A stretch of DNA of 13,096 nucleotides from Phycisphaerae bacterium (GTDB lineage Bacteria > Planctomycetota > Phycisphaerae > Phycisphaerales > SM1A02), in NCBI GenBank assembly GCA_016873375.1, contig VGXJ01000019.1, forward strand, positions 1 to 13,096. The letters are read 5' to 3'. A program made the translations under genes and the position numbers. Shown in pieces: positions 7,123 to 13,096 of the stretch. The notes beneath the pieces were generated by a model. That model searched no databases. It saw nothing but the letters and a program-made list of their open reading frames with translations, and was not told the origin of the DNA. Each line of letters begins with the position of its first letter. Positions within the stretch are counted from its first letter, which is position 1.

Positions 7123-8436
7123 ATGCCCAAGCCAGCCCGTCGCACCAGCACCCTAGCCACCGCGTCGAAGCGGGCCACGAAGCCCGCGGTCGCGCCGCGC
7201 GCGCCGAAGCTCACGCCATCGCAACGCGCCACGATGCAGCGCTGGTTACTGGAACTCACCGATCTGCCCACAGCCGCAGGCCGCGAGCATCGCGTCATGG
7301 CATGGATCGACCAGTGGCTCGCTGCGCGCGCCGACCGGCTCGCCGTCGCGCGTGACGATGCAGGCAACTACCTGATCACGCGGCGCGACCTTCCTCGCGG
7401 CGCGCAGCAGGTGCTCATGACGGCGCATCTGGATCATCCAGCGTTCGTGATCACGCGCATCGAGCGCGGCCGCGTGCATCTGGAGTTTCGGGGCGGCGTG
7501 CTCGACGCGTACTTCGCGGGCGCACGGCTCGATGCGATCGACGCGGGCGATGCGCATCATGCGCTGCGCATCGAGCGTGCTGACCTCAAGGCCACGCCCT
7601 TCAAGACCGTGATCGCCGTGCCCACGGGCACCGCGGCCGCCAAGGCGCGCGCGCTGCAGGATCTTGCCGTGGGCGACATCGCCCGCTGGCGCTGGTCGGG
7701 TTCGCGTGGAGCCGAGCGAGCGCATGTGGCGACGCAGGCGCTGCCCGCGCTCATCCCTGGCGGGCGCTCGCGCCGGACGAAGGTCCTGCGTACGCACGCG
7801 TGCGATGACCTGGCCGCAGCAGCCATCGCACTCGCGGTGCTCGATGCCACGCTTGCCCGCAAGGACATGGCGCATCTGGGCCTCGTGCTCACCGTGGCCG
7901 AAGAAGTGGGCTTCATCGGGGCAATCCACGCGGCACGCAACGGCTTCATCCCCAAGCGCGCGCTGCTCCTGAACCTCGAGAATTCTCGCAGCTACCTGCA
8001 CGACTCGCCCATCGGCGCCGGTGCGATCCTGCGCATCGGCGACCGCGCCACGGTCTTCGATGCGAGCATCGTGAATGCGCTCTCAGCCGAGTTCGGGCGG
8101 CTCGCCAAGGCCGATCCGGACTTCCGTTGCCAACGCAAGCTCATGCCCGGCGGCTGGTGCGAGACGACCGCCTTCGGTTGCTACGGCTACCGAAGCGTGT
8201 GCCTCTGCCTGCCGCTGGGGAACTACCACAACATGGAACGGCTCGAGCGCGTGGAGGCAGGCTTGGGCCCGGCGCGCATGGGTCCCGAGTTCGTCTCGAT
8301 CGACGACTGCTCGAGCCTGGCCGCCATGCTGCTGGTCGCTGCGTCCATCCTCGCCAGACCCATCGCCTGGGATGGCAGGAAGACCATGGAAACCCTGTAC
8401 GCACAGAAGAAGCGCGTGCTGTCGCCCTCGGCTTGA
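7123..8436 (+). CDS. M42-like (glutamyl-aminopeptidase/endoglucanase-type) zinc aminopeptidase
   Basis: A 437-residue putative co-catalytic di-zinc exopeptidase. The metal and catalytic pattern can be followed: AHLDHPAF (101-108; H102, with D104 supporting), CDDLAAAA (227-234; bridging Asp), EEVGFIGA (260-267; base E260, ligand E261), LENSRS (285-290; E286 where M42 enzymes usually have Asp) and LPLGNYHNM (363-371; H369). The GG-CETTAFGCYGY stretch (343-356) matches the turn before the last His in M42/M28 relatives. The insert between the first His and the DD motif is the usual site of the small dimerisation domain. The first 35 residues are an extra Lys/Arg/Ala/Pro-rich extension not expected in the family. 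Known members trim peptides in the cytoplasm; no signal peptide is seen. The start at 7123 follows the -10-like TACGAT. M20 or M28 affiliation is the alternative. Confidence 0.8.
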   Translation: MPKPARRTSTLATASKRATKPAVAPRAPKLTPSQRATMQRWLLELTDLPTAAGREHRVMAWIDQWLAARADRLAVARDDAGNYLITRRDLPRGAQQVLMTAHLDHPAFVITRIERGRVHLEFRGGVLDAYFAGARLDAIDAGDAHHALRIERADLKATPFKTVIAVPTGTAAAKARALQDLAVGDIARWRWSGSRGAERAHVATQALPALIPGGRSRRTKVLRTHACDDLAAAAIALAVLDATLARKDMAHLGLVLTVAEEVGFIGAIHAARNGFIPKRALLLNLENSRSYLHDSPIGAGAILRIGDRATVFDASIVNALSAEFGRLAKADPDFRCQRKLMPGGWCETTAFGCYGYRSVCLCLPLGNYHNMERLERVEAGLGPARMGPEFVSIDDCSSLAAMLLVAASILARPIAWDGRKTMETLYAQKKRVLSPSA

Positions 8437-8461
8437 GGGCATGGGCGTGGCGTCCTGCGTC

Positions 8462-8467
8462 TACGAT
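8462..8467 (+). promoter_or_regulatory. candidate leaderless -10 element of argS
   Basis: TACGAT, 9 nt before ATG 8477, in the 40-nt gap after the peptidase stop. No Shine-Dalgarno sequence is present. This suggests argS has its own promoter rather than depending only on read-through from the peptidase gene. Confidence 0.45.
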
Positions 8468-8476
8468 CCGCGCCCC

Positions 8477-10339
8477 ATGACTTGCGACCCAGCCGAACCC
8501 GTTGCTCGCGCCCTGCGTGCGGCGATCGCCGCCGAGTGCGGCATCGATCCAGCGAACGCGGACCCGCGCGTGCAGCCTGCCGCCAACCCGGCCTTCGGTG
8601 ACCTGCAGGCGAACTTCGCGATGGCGCTCGCCAAGCAGTGCGGCCGCAACCCGCGCGATCTGGCGCAGGCGGTGATCGCGCGCCTGGGCGATGATCTGTC
8701 GGACCGCTGCGAGCCGCTGCAGGTCGCCGGTCCGGGCTTCATCAACATCACGCTGCGACCCGCTGCGCTGGGCGCCGCGCTTCAGGCCTTCGATGCACCC
8801 AACCTGGGCATCGAGCCCCCTGCCGACACCCACACCTGCGCGGTCGACCTGTGCGGCGTGAATGTGGCCAAGCAGATGCACGTCGGCCACCTGCGCGCCA
8901 CGATCATCGGCGACACGATCGCACGCACCTACGAACGCCTGGGCTGGCGCGTCTTCCGCCAGAACCATCTGGGCGACTGGGGCCTGCCGATCGCGATGAC
9001 GCTCGCCAGCCTGCGTCGGCGCGGCACGGACCTGGCCACGCTCACGCTCGATGACCTCAACGCGGCGTACCGCTCGGCGCAGGCCGAGGGCCGCGACGAC
9101 GAAGCCGGCCTCGCGGCCGTGCACGCCTGCGGCTGCGGCCCGCACCGCCTGGCCGAGCTCGAGGCCCAGCACGAGGGCGCCTCGGCGGCCATCGCCGATG
9201 CGAAGTCCACGCTCGTGCGCCTGCAGTCGGGCGATGCCTCGCTCGTGCGCGACTGGGAGCGCATCATCGAGGTCACCATGCGCGAGGTCTACGCCGCCGC
9301 GGACCTCCTCAATGTGCGGCTCGATCCCGCGAGCGAGAAGGGCGAGAGCAGCTTCCGCGACGAGCTCGCGCCGGTCGTCGAGTCGTTCGAGCGTGCGGGC
9401 CTGGCGACCATCGACCAGGGTGCGCTGGTCGTGCGCTATCCCGAGCGCGAGCGCCCGATGCTCATCCGCAAGTCCGACGGCGCCTTCCTCTACGCGACCA
9501 CCGACCTTGCGGCACTGCGTCACCGCATCCAGGGCCTGGGCGCCGAGCGCGTCATCTACTGCGTGGACGCACGCCAGCGCGACCACTTCAAGGATGTCTT
9601 CGATGCCGTGCGCATGATCGGCTGGACCAGGCTCACGCGCCGCCGCGACGGCCACGACGTCGAGGTCGAGTGCCAGCTCGTGCATGTCCCCTTCGGCACG
9701 GTGCTCGGCGCGGACAAGAAGCCGCTGAAGACCCGCAGCGGCGAGAACTTCACGCTCAAGGCGCTGCTCGATGAGGCGATCGACCGCGGCGTGCGTGAGG
9801 TAACGGCGCGCGCAGCCGACCCGGCCAGCCCCACGCACGGCATGAGCGCCGATGAACTCCACGCGATCGGCCAGGCGGTCGGCATCGCGGCGGTGAAGTA
9901 CGCCGACCTCGGCGGCGAGGTCTCGCGCGACTACGTGTTCGACCTCGATCGCATGGTCGCGTTCGAGGGCGACACCGGCCCCTACCTGCAGTACGCGCAC
10001 GCACGCATCGCGAGCATGCTCGCGAAGGCCGGCGATGCTGCTGCGTGGACCGACGCGCCGATCGATCCCGCCGCGCCCGAGGAAAAGGCGCTGGGCTTCG
10101 CGATCCTTCGCTACCCCGCCGCCGTGCGCAGCGCCGCCGATCACTGCGCACCGAGCACGATCTGCGCCTACCTCTACGCGCTGGCGAACGCGTTCAACGC
10201 CTTCTACCAGGCGTGCCCAGTGCTCAAGTGCGACGACGCCCGGGTCCGCGCGAGCCGGCTGCGGCTTGCGCACCTCACGCGCCGCACGCTCGCCGACGGG
10301 CTCTCGCTCCTGGGGATCAGCGCGCCTTCGCGCATGTGA
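8477..10339 (+). CDS. argS: arginyl-tRNA synthetase
   Basis: A 620-residue class I aminoacyl-tRNA synthetase charging tRNA-Arg. The N-terminal Arg-S additional domain (about 1-105) includes FGDLQANFAMALAK (40-53) and VAGPGFINITL (83-93). The catalytic core has HVGHLRATIIGD (135-146, the HIGH motif), LGDWGLPI (165-172) and DGAFLYATTDLAAL (334-347). The KMSKS position reads KTRSGENFTLKALLDEA (418-434), the degenerate form normal for many ArgRS. The DALR anticodon-binding domain fills about 498-620, with ANAFNAFYQACPVL (570-583). ATG 8477 fits the usual family N-terminus; an in-frame ATG at 8441 would add 12 untypical residues. Oddities: DLCGVNVAK (124-132) replaces the common SSPNVAK form, and an insertion near 205-245 carries HACGCGPH (216-223), a possible metal site. 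The gene has very strong G/C-ending codon use. Confidence 0.96.
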   Translation: MTCDPAEPVARALRAAIAAECGIDPANADPRVQPAANPAFGDLQANFAMALAKQCGRNPRDLAQAVIARLGDDLSDRCEPLQVAGPGFINITLRPAALGAALQAFDAPNLGIEPPADTHTCAVDLCGVNVAKQMHVGHLRATIIGDTIARTYERLGWRVFRQNHLGDWGLPIAMTLASLRRRGTDLATLTLDDLNAAYRSAQAEGRDDEAGLAAVHACGCGPHRLAELEAQHEGASAAIADAKSTLVRLQSGDASLVRDWERIIEVTMREVYAAADLLNVRLDPASEKGESSFRDELAPVVESFERAGLATIDQGALVVRYPERERPMLIRKSDGAFLYATTDLAALRHRIQGLGAERVIYCVDARQRDHFKDVFDAVRMIGWTRLTRRRDGHDVEVECQLVHVPFGTVLGADKKPLKTRSGENFTLKALLDEAIDRGVREVTARAADPASPTHGMSADELHAIGQAVGIAAVKYADLGGEVSRDYVFDLDRMVAFEGDTGPYLQYAHARIASMLAKAGDAAAWTDAPIDPAAPEEKALGFAILRYPAAVRSAADHCAPSTICAYLYALANAFNAFYQACPVLKCDDARVRASRLRLAHLTRRTLADGLSLLGISAPSRM

Positions 10340-10354
10340 CCCTGGCAACCCTCA

Positions 10355-10368
10355 GGTGCCGAAGCACC
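10355..10368. terminator. short hairpin after argS
   Basis: GGTGC-CGAA-GCACC forms a perfect 5-bp stem with a 4-nt loop, 15 nt after the argS stop. No T-run follows, so if it ends transcription it does so weakly or with Rho. Confidence 0.3.
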
Positions 10369-10405
10369 GATCGCCGGTGTGCACACATGGAAACTGACTG
10401 CTTTC

Positions 10406-10425
10406 AAGATCTCGATCGTGATCTT
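10406..10425. repeat. 20-bp near-perfect palindrome with three evenly spaced GATC sites
   Basis: AAGATCTCGATCGTGATCTT is self-complementary except for one symmetric pair of T's. GATC occurs at 10408, 10414 and 10420, exactly 6 nt apart. It lies 67 nt after argS. It could be a protein-binding site, a hairpin, or chance; no T-run follows on either strand. Confidence 0.6.
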
Positions 10426-10791
10426 CCCCTCAGGCACGGCACAGCCGCGTCCAAGGTGCATGACCAGTAGCCGAGATCGAAACTGAATCAGTCATCGAGC
10501 CTGACGTTGTGTTCATGCGCCCCAAGCGTCGCATCAGCCACTGCGCCACCATGGACGCCCTGACTCCGTCGCTAGCGGGAAACCCGGGGCGGCGTACGTC
10601 AGCGCACGCTCGCTGGAAACGGCGGAAGCTGCCTAGAAGCGTTCGGAGCGTTCGCGCTGCATGAACCACTGGTAGCCGACTTCACTGCGGGAACACGGCA
10701 TGGAGATCATCCGGCATGTGCGAGGAGACCACGAACTACGCCTTTCGATCATTCGAACTCATGTCTTCCGAGGGCCCATTCGTACGCTCGT

Positions 10792-10806
10792 CGAGTGATA
10801 CACTCG
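10792..10806. promoter_or_regulatory. palindrome overlapping the sulfotransferase promoter
   Basis: CGAGTG-ATA-CACTCG is a perfect 6-bp inverted repeat around a 3-nt centre. Its right arm overlaps the -10-like TACACT (10799-10804), ending 6 nt before ATG 10813. An operator covering the -10 element is a natural reading, but no regulator gene is in view. Confidence 0.4.
10799..10804 (+). promoter_or_regulatory. candidate leaderless -10 element of the sulfotransferase gene
   Basis: TACACT, 8 nt before ATG 10813, with no Shine-Dalgarno sequence. The in-frame alternative ATG at 10795 lies upstream of this hexamer and is less likely. Confidence 0.45.
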
Positions 10807-10812
10807 CGACCG

Positions 10813-11694
10813 ATGTCAGTAAACACCTTGCCTGCGAAGCCTTCCACCGACGCTCCGTCTGGACCACGCACCATCTGGCTCCTGGTCCACGTGCCGAAAT
10901 GCGCGGGAACAACGGTCGAGGAGCACCTCCGCAAGCACCTGCCGCCCGATCAGGTCCTCAAGCCCTCACGCCGGAAGGCGCCGGCGCGTTATCTCTCGCG
11001 CCCGTACTGGACGATGCCCGAGTCAAGGGATCTCACCAAGGCCCGGGTCGTGATCGGGCATCCCTTCGGTCGGTCGATCATCCGTCACTTTCCAGACTGC
11101 GAGATCCGTGAATGCGTGATGATTCGAGATCCATTGGGATTTCTCCTCTCGCACTACAACTACCGGATGAGCCGATATGCGAGGCAGGGCGTCAACCAGA
11201 TCGGGTTCGAACTCTGGTACCGAACCCGACCTCTCAATCCAGTCACCCATTTCATTCTCAATCGCTACCTTGAGATGCCTCATACGAAGCTCTGGCAACT
11301 GAAGCCCCGCGATAGGATAAGGGTCCTCGACGACGCCCTCGAGAAGTTTGCGTTTGTCTCAAGTTACCGATCCTGTGATGGCTTCCTGCGAACGCTGAGC
11401 GAAGAACTCGGGATCGAGACAGAGTTCAAGGCTCGCAACGTGACGCCAACCAAGGTCGTGACGGAGGAGACCATTGCAGCTTCTCTCAAGCAGCAGATCC
11501 TTGAGGAGAATGCCGTCGATGCTCTCTTCTTCGAGAAGTATCGAGATCGGGGTTGGGTACGCGGCGCACCAGCCGCGGTGCCGTGCGTTCCCCAAGACGA
11601 TCGGCTGCGCGCGATCCGACGCGACCTATCGAGGCCGCTGAACGTCGTGCGTGCGAGACTGCTTCGAGACTTCGGTGCCAAGGGCAGCGTGTAG
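10813..11694 (+). CDS. carbohydrate-type sulfotransferase (Sulfotransfer_2-like)
   Basis: A 293-residue putative PAPS-dependent sulfotransferase. The 5'-phosphosulfate loop is LVHVPKCAGTTVEEHL (24-39), with K29 expected to contact the sulfonate/phosphate. The 3'-phosphate-binding block is VMIRDPLGFLLSHYNY (102-117), with R105 and S113 in the expected places. GHPFG (82-86) sits before it, as in heparan-sulfate/chondroitin-type relatives. Such enzymes transfer sulfate to hydroxyls of glycans; the acceptor here is unknown. There is no signal peptide or membrane anchor, so a cytoplasmic reaction on a precursor is inferred. Start 10813 is chosen for the -10-like hexamer 8 nt upstream. Codons ending in A or T are clearly commoner than in argS, suggesting an accessory or transferred gene. 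It faces the ELM1-like gene and may belong to a surface-polysaccharide locus. Confidence 0.85.
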   Translation: MSVNTLPAKPSTDAPSGPRTIWLLVHVPKCAGTTVEEHLRKHLPPDQVLKPSRRKAPARYLSRPYWTMPESRDLTKARVVIGHPFGRSIIRHFPDCEIRECVMIRDPLGFLLSHYNYRMSRYARQGVNQIGFELWYRTRPLNPVTHFILNRYLEMPHTKLWQLKPRDRIRVLDDALEKFAFVSSYRSCDGFLRTLSEELGIETEFKARNVTPTKVVTEETIAASLKQQILEENAVDALFFEKYRDRGWVRGAPAAVPCVPQDDRLRAIRRDLSRPLNVVRARLLRDFGAKGSV

Positions 11695-11724
11695 CGATCC
11701 GTTTCTGACATCCGCCGAGGTCGT

Positions 11725-11749
11725 TGGGGCTCGATCATCAGCGACCCCA
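11725..11749. terminator. hairpin between convergent sulfotransferase and ELM1-like genes
   Basis: TGGGG-c-TCG pairs with CGA-CCCCA around the loop ATCATCAG: eight base pairs with one bulged C, 31 nt after the sulfotransferase stop. No T-run follows on either strand, so it would be a non-canonical, possibly two-way terminator in the 113-nt convergent gap. Confidence 0.35.
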
Positions 11750-11807
11750 GATGGAGTCTGGTCGGCTGTCAGGGAGGCATTCGGAAGGTCAGCCGAGCCC
11801 TTCCCGA

Positions 11808-12857
11808 TCAGCTTGTGCCGAATGTGTGTCCCCTCTGCGCGAGATGGTCAAGCAGCATGCGCCCAATCTCCGCCATCGGATCGCCTGGATAACCAAGTCC
11901 ACGGTCCCAGAGCGTTCCCGCATTGAAGTCCTGTGCATGTTCGAGCGGCAGCATCGCCAGCCATCCCCTCTTGCAAGCGGTGTCGAGGTAGTCGCGATGC
12001 GCACTCGGCGGCTGCGCTTGTCTTGGTCGAAGGGTGATCACGGGACGGCCAGACGAGAGTGCCTCGTGGATCATGGAACCACTGTCCTCTCCCACGAAGA
12101 CCGCATCGGCTCCGCCGAGGTATGCAGAGACGACCCGCCGACGATCGCCAGCATGAAACCAGCAGGCGTCGGCGATCGCCGAGCGCGGAAGCTCCTCCCG
12201 TAGCGCGGATTCAAGTCGCTTCGGAGTACGTCGCGACGTCGTCACGAGCCACTCGCGACCGGTGGACTCGTGCCACATTCGCATCGCTTGGCCAAGCCGA
12301 TGCCCGTCGAGGTCATCCCAGCGGTATCCACCTCCGTTGCCGCCAATCAACGCCACCAGCCGGCGGCGGCACGGGTCGAGCCCGCGATCGTCTGCAAACA
12401 GGCCCCAGGCGATGCCTTGCTCCTTCGGCCCGGCCGGGCCTGGCAGAAGCGGTACGCAGAGCGTTCCCTCGCGTTCAAGCGACGGGTCGTAGTGGACGAA
12501 CGCGCTGACGGCATCGATGGGAAGGTGTCGACGGGAGCCGACGAAGACCGAGGGCGAACGGAGCGTCCGAGCAAGCGCAGCGGTGAACCAGAGGACGTTG
12601 CCGCCAGAACTGACGATGAGATCGGGACCCGAGTCATCATGCGGCTGGCTTGGGCAAGCGGCCACCGCAAGCCGGGTCGCGCATGGCCAGATGAACTGCA
12701 GGCACTTGCCGACGGGGGAGATCCATGGAGCCGCCGAGACCTCGGTCACGGCGACCGGTCGCGCCGTACCGATGGCCGCCACCATGCCTCGCGCGAGCGA
12801 ACGATGGCCCGGCTTGCGGTCGAGGACACACCAGACATTGAGAGGCTTTGCACTCAT
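11808..12857 (-). CDS. ELM1/GtrOC1-family putative glycosyltransferase
   Basis: A 349-residue protein of the mitochondrial-fission-ELM1-like family (DUF1022), distant relatives of GT-B glycosyltransferases. The marks are in order: VWCVLDRKPGHRSLARGM (8-25), PDLIVSSGGN (78-87), LVALIGGNGGGYRW (167-180), WLVTTSRRTP (203-212) and VGEDSGSMIHEALSSGRPV (255-273). The last two match the conserved TSRRTP and EDS-SM-EA-GRPV blocks of the family. ATG 12857 is chosen because the family starts just before the VWxxxDxKPGH motif; longer in-frame starts (12947, 12986) would add basic, unrelated residues. No Shine-Dalgarno sequence is seen. Bacterial members often lie near lipid or polysaccharide synthesis genes, but the reaction is not established. 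Its neighbours here, a sulfotransferase and a possible SGNH-type end, fit envelope glycan work. It is convergent with the sulfotransferase. Confidence 0.85.
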   Translation of the reverse strand: MSAKPLNVWCVLDRKPGHRSLARGMVAAIGTARPVAVTEVSAAPWISPVGKCLQFIWPCATRLAVAACPSQPHDDSGPDLIVSSGGNVLWFTAALARTLRSPSVFVGSRRHLPIDAVSAFVHYDPSLEREGTLCVPLLPGPAGPKEQGIAWGLFADDRGLDPCRRRLVALIGGNGGGYRWDDLDGHRLGQAMRMWHESTGREWLVTTSRRTPKRLESALREELPRSAIADACWFHAGDRRRVVSAYLGGADAVFVGEDSGSMIHEALSSGRPVITLRPRQAQPPSAHRDYLDTACKRGWLAMLPLEHAQDFNAGTLWDRGLGYPGDPMAEIGRMLLDHLAQRGHTFGTS

Positions 12858-13022
12858 CAGCAACTTACGAACCGCCTGCTGGCGACATTTTGCAACCTCG
12901 GACCGGGGGATGGTAGCGCCGGCACCATCCCGGTTGGCAGATGGCATGCCTGCTGGTTGTTCGATGGCTCGAACATCCGGGATCACAGTACGAGCGTGCT
13001 GCTGATCGAACGACGTCGGACG
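12858..13022. other. 165-nt gap upstream of the ELM1-like gene
   Basis: No gene is supported here. On the minus strand TACCAT (12915-12910) could be a -10 element giving a leader of about 45 nt, and TAAGTT ends 4 nt before ATG 12857, which is tight for a leaderless start. Neither is convincing, and read-through from the gene at the right edge is equally possible. Confidence 0.4.
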
Positions 13023-13096
13023 CTAGGCCTGCGGCCTGCGCGCGTAGTTTGCGGGCAGACTTGCTCCGAACAGCGTGAAGTGACCGCAGTCCCCCG
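13023..13096 (-). CDS. C-terminal end of a possible SGNH/GDSL-type hydrolase or acyltransferase, cut by the window edge
   Basis: The minus strand is open from the right edge for 23 codons and ends at TAG (13025-13023). Of the three frames this one has the most G/C-ending codons. The peptide contains DCGHFTLFGASLPANYA, which resembles the last conserved block of SGNH/GDSL esterases and SGNH-fused acyltransferases: catalytic Asp and His as DxxH, then T-x-x-GA. In polysaccharide loci such domains add or remove O-acyl groups. With only 23 residues the assignment is tentative. It would be on the same strand as, and 165 nt upstream of, the ELM1-like gene. Confidence 0.4.
   Translation of the reverse strand, partial: GDCGHFTLFGASLPANYARRPQA

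Larger units (their letters stand above)
10340..10812. other. 473-bp intergenic stretch without a convincing gene
   Basis: Short open frames exist on both strands (for example 10430-10669 minus) but none has a recognisable domain, a ribosome-binding site or the codon bias of neighbours. It holds a small hairpin just after argS (10355-10368), a 20-bp near-palindrome with three GATC sites (10406-10425), a 9-nt tandem near-repeat AGCGTTCGG/AGCGTTCGC (10638-10655) and a promoter-overlapping palindrome at its right end. It marks the change from strongly biased core genes to the less biased sulfotransferase/ELM1 block, so it may be a junction. No tRNA, attachment-site duplication or insertion-sequence end was seen. 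Confidence 0.6.

Noticed and set aside
5898..7355. Plus-strand open frame of 485 codons opposite the ribB-like gene
   Set aside because: The minus strand carries unmistakable DHBP synthase motifs. The plus translation is low-complexity His/Arg/Ala and is a shadow.
8141..10348. Minus-strand open frame of 735 codons opposite argS and the peptidase gene end
   Set aside because: It crosses two real plus-strand genes, with repeated Arg/Ala/Val patterns and no domain; it is a shadow caused by high G/C third positions.
10204..10461. Minus-strand frame starting MHLGRGCAVPEGKITIEIL, overlapping the argS end
   Set aside because: The first 20 residues look protein-like, but the frame then runs antisense into the argS coding end and loses any pattern. 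It is too weak to call a gene or pseudogene.
10638..10655. Tandem 9-nt repeat AGCGTTCGG/AGCGTTCGC as a possible recombination or iteron site
   Set aside because: Only two copies with one mismatch and no further spacing pattern; readily explained by chance. It is mentioned only in the intergenic entry.
10430..10669. Possible 79-residue minus-strand gene in the intergenic stretch
   Set aside because: No Shine-Dalgarno site, no clear -10 at leaderless spacing, no recognisable domain and no codon bias like the neighbours. It might be a relic, but nothing supports it.
10736..10775. TTCGAACTC stretch resembling a tRNA T-loop
   Set aside because: The flanking five bases on each side do not pair, and no acceptor, D or anticodon stem can be drawn around it.
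1..13096. CRISPR array, toxin-antitoxin, restriction, retron or phage-defence genes
   Set aside because: I looked for regularly spaced repeats, nuclease, reverse-transcriptase, helicase and methylase motifs on both strands and found none. The genes are metabolic, envelope or glycan-related.

Overview
The window is GC-rich bacterial DNA in which every gene in roughly the first 10.3 kb shows strong third-position G/C bias. The gene mix suggests a Planctomycetota-like (perhaps Phycisphaerae-like) bacterium: a TPR/peptidase-MA protein, a LolA-like lipoprotein, a RibB protein with a decayed second domain, and an ELM1-family protein. That placement is inferred from protein flavour only; no rRNA or other phylogenetic marker is present. 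I see no CRISPR array, tRNA, insertion sequence or phage gene.

Layout. (1) 2-586 (+): the C-terminal part of a PLP-dependent serine/threonine dehydratase or serine racemase, cut by the left edge. (2) 5784 down to 651 (-): a compact four-gene operon, read in the order YceI-like secreted protein, ten-helix membrane protein, LolA-like lipoprotein, TPR protein with a HEYVH metallopeptidase domain. The genes are separated by 3 nt or overlap by 4 nt (GTGA, ATGA). This looks like a co-translated envelope module, possibly handling lipid or lipoprotein cargo; its job is not known. (3) 7082-5880 (-): a RibBA-type riboflavin protein whose GTP cyclohydrolase II half has lost its zinc cysteines and catalytic loop. 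(4) 7123-8436 and 8477-10339 (+): an M42-like metallo-aminopeptidase and arginyl-tRNA synthetase. (5) 10340-10812: a 473-bp stretch without a convincing gene, holding a GATC-rich palindrome and a second palindrome over a promoter. (6) 10813-11694 (+) and 12857-11808 (-): convergent genes for a carbohydrate-type sulfotransferase and an ELM1/GtrOC1-like putative glycosyltransferase. At the right edge is the tail of a minus-strand gene that looks like the last block of an SGNH/GDSL hydrolase. Region 6 has visibly weaker G/C-ending codon bias than the rest and resembles the edge of a surface-polysaccharide locus.

The clearest cross-gene pattern is regulatory. Four start codons (ribB-like, M42-like peptidase, argS, sulfotransferase) have no Shine-Dalgarno sequence, but each has a TANNNT (-10-like) hexamer 6-9 nt upstream, as expected for leaderless mRNAs. 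By contrast, the envelope operon has ordinary Shine-Dalgarno sites at two of its starts. I found no strong evidence for a wholly new defence or mobile system. The best leads are the envelope operon, the degenerate RibA domain, the leaderless start pattern, and a Cys/His cluster in an insertion of ArgRS.
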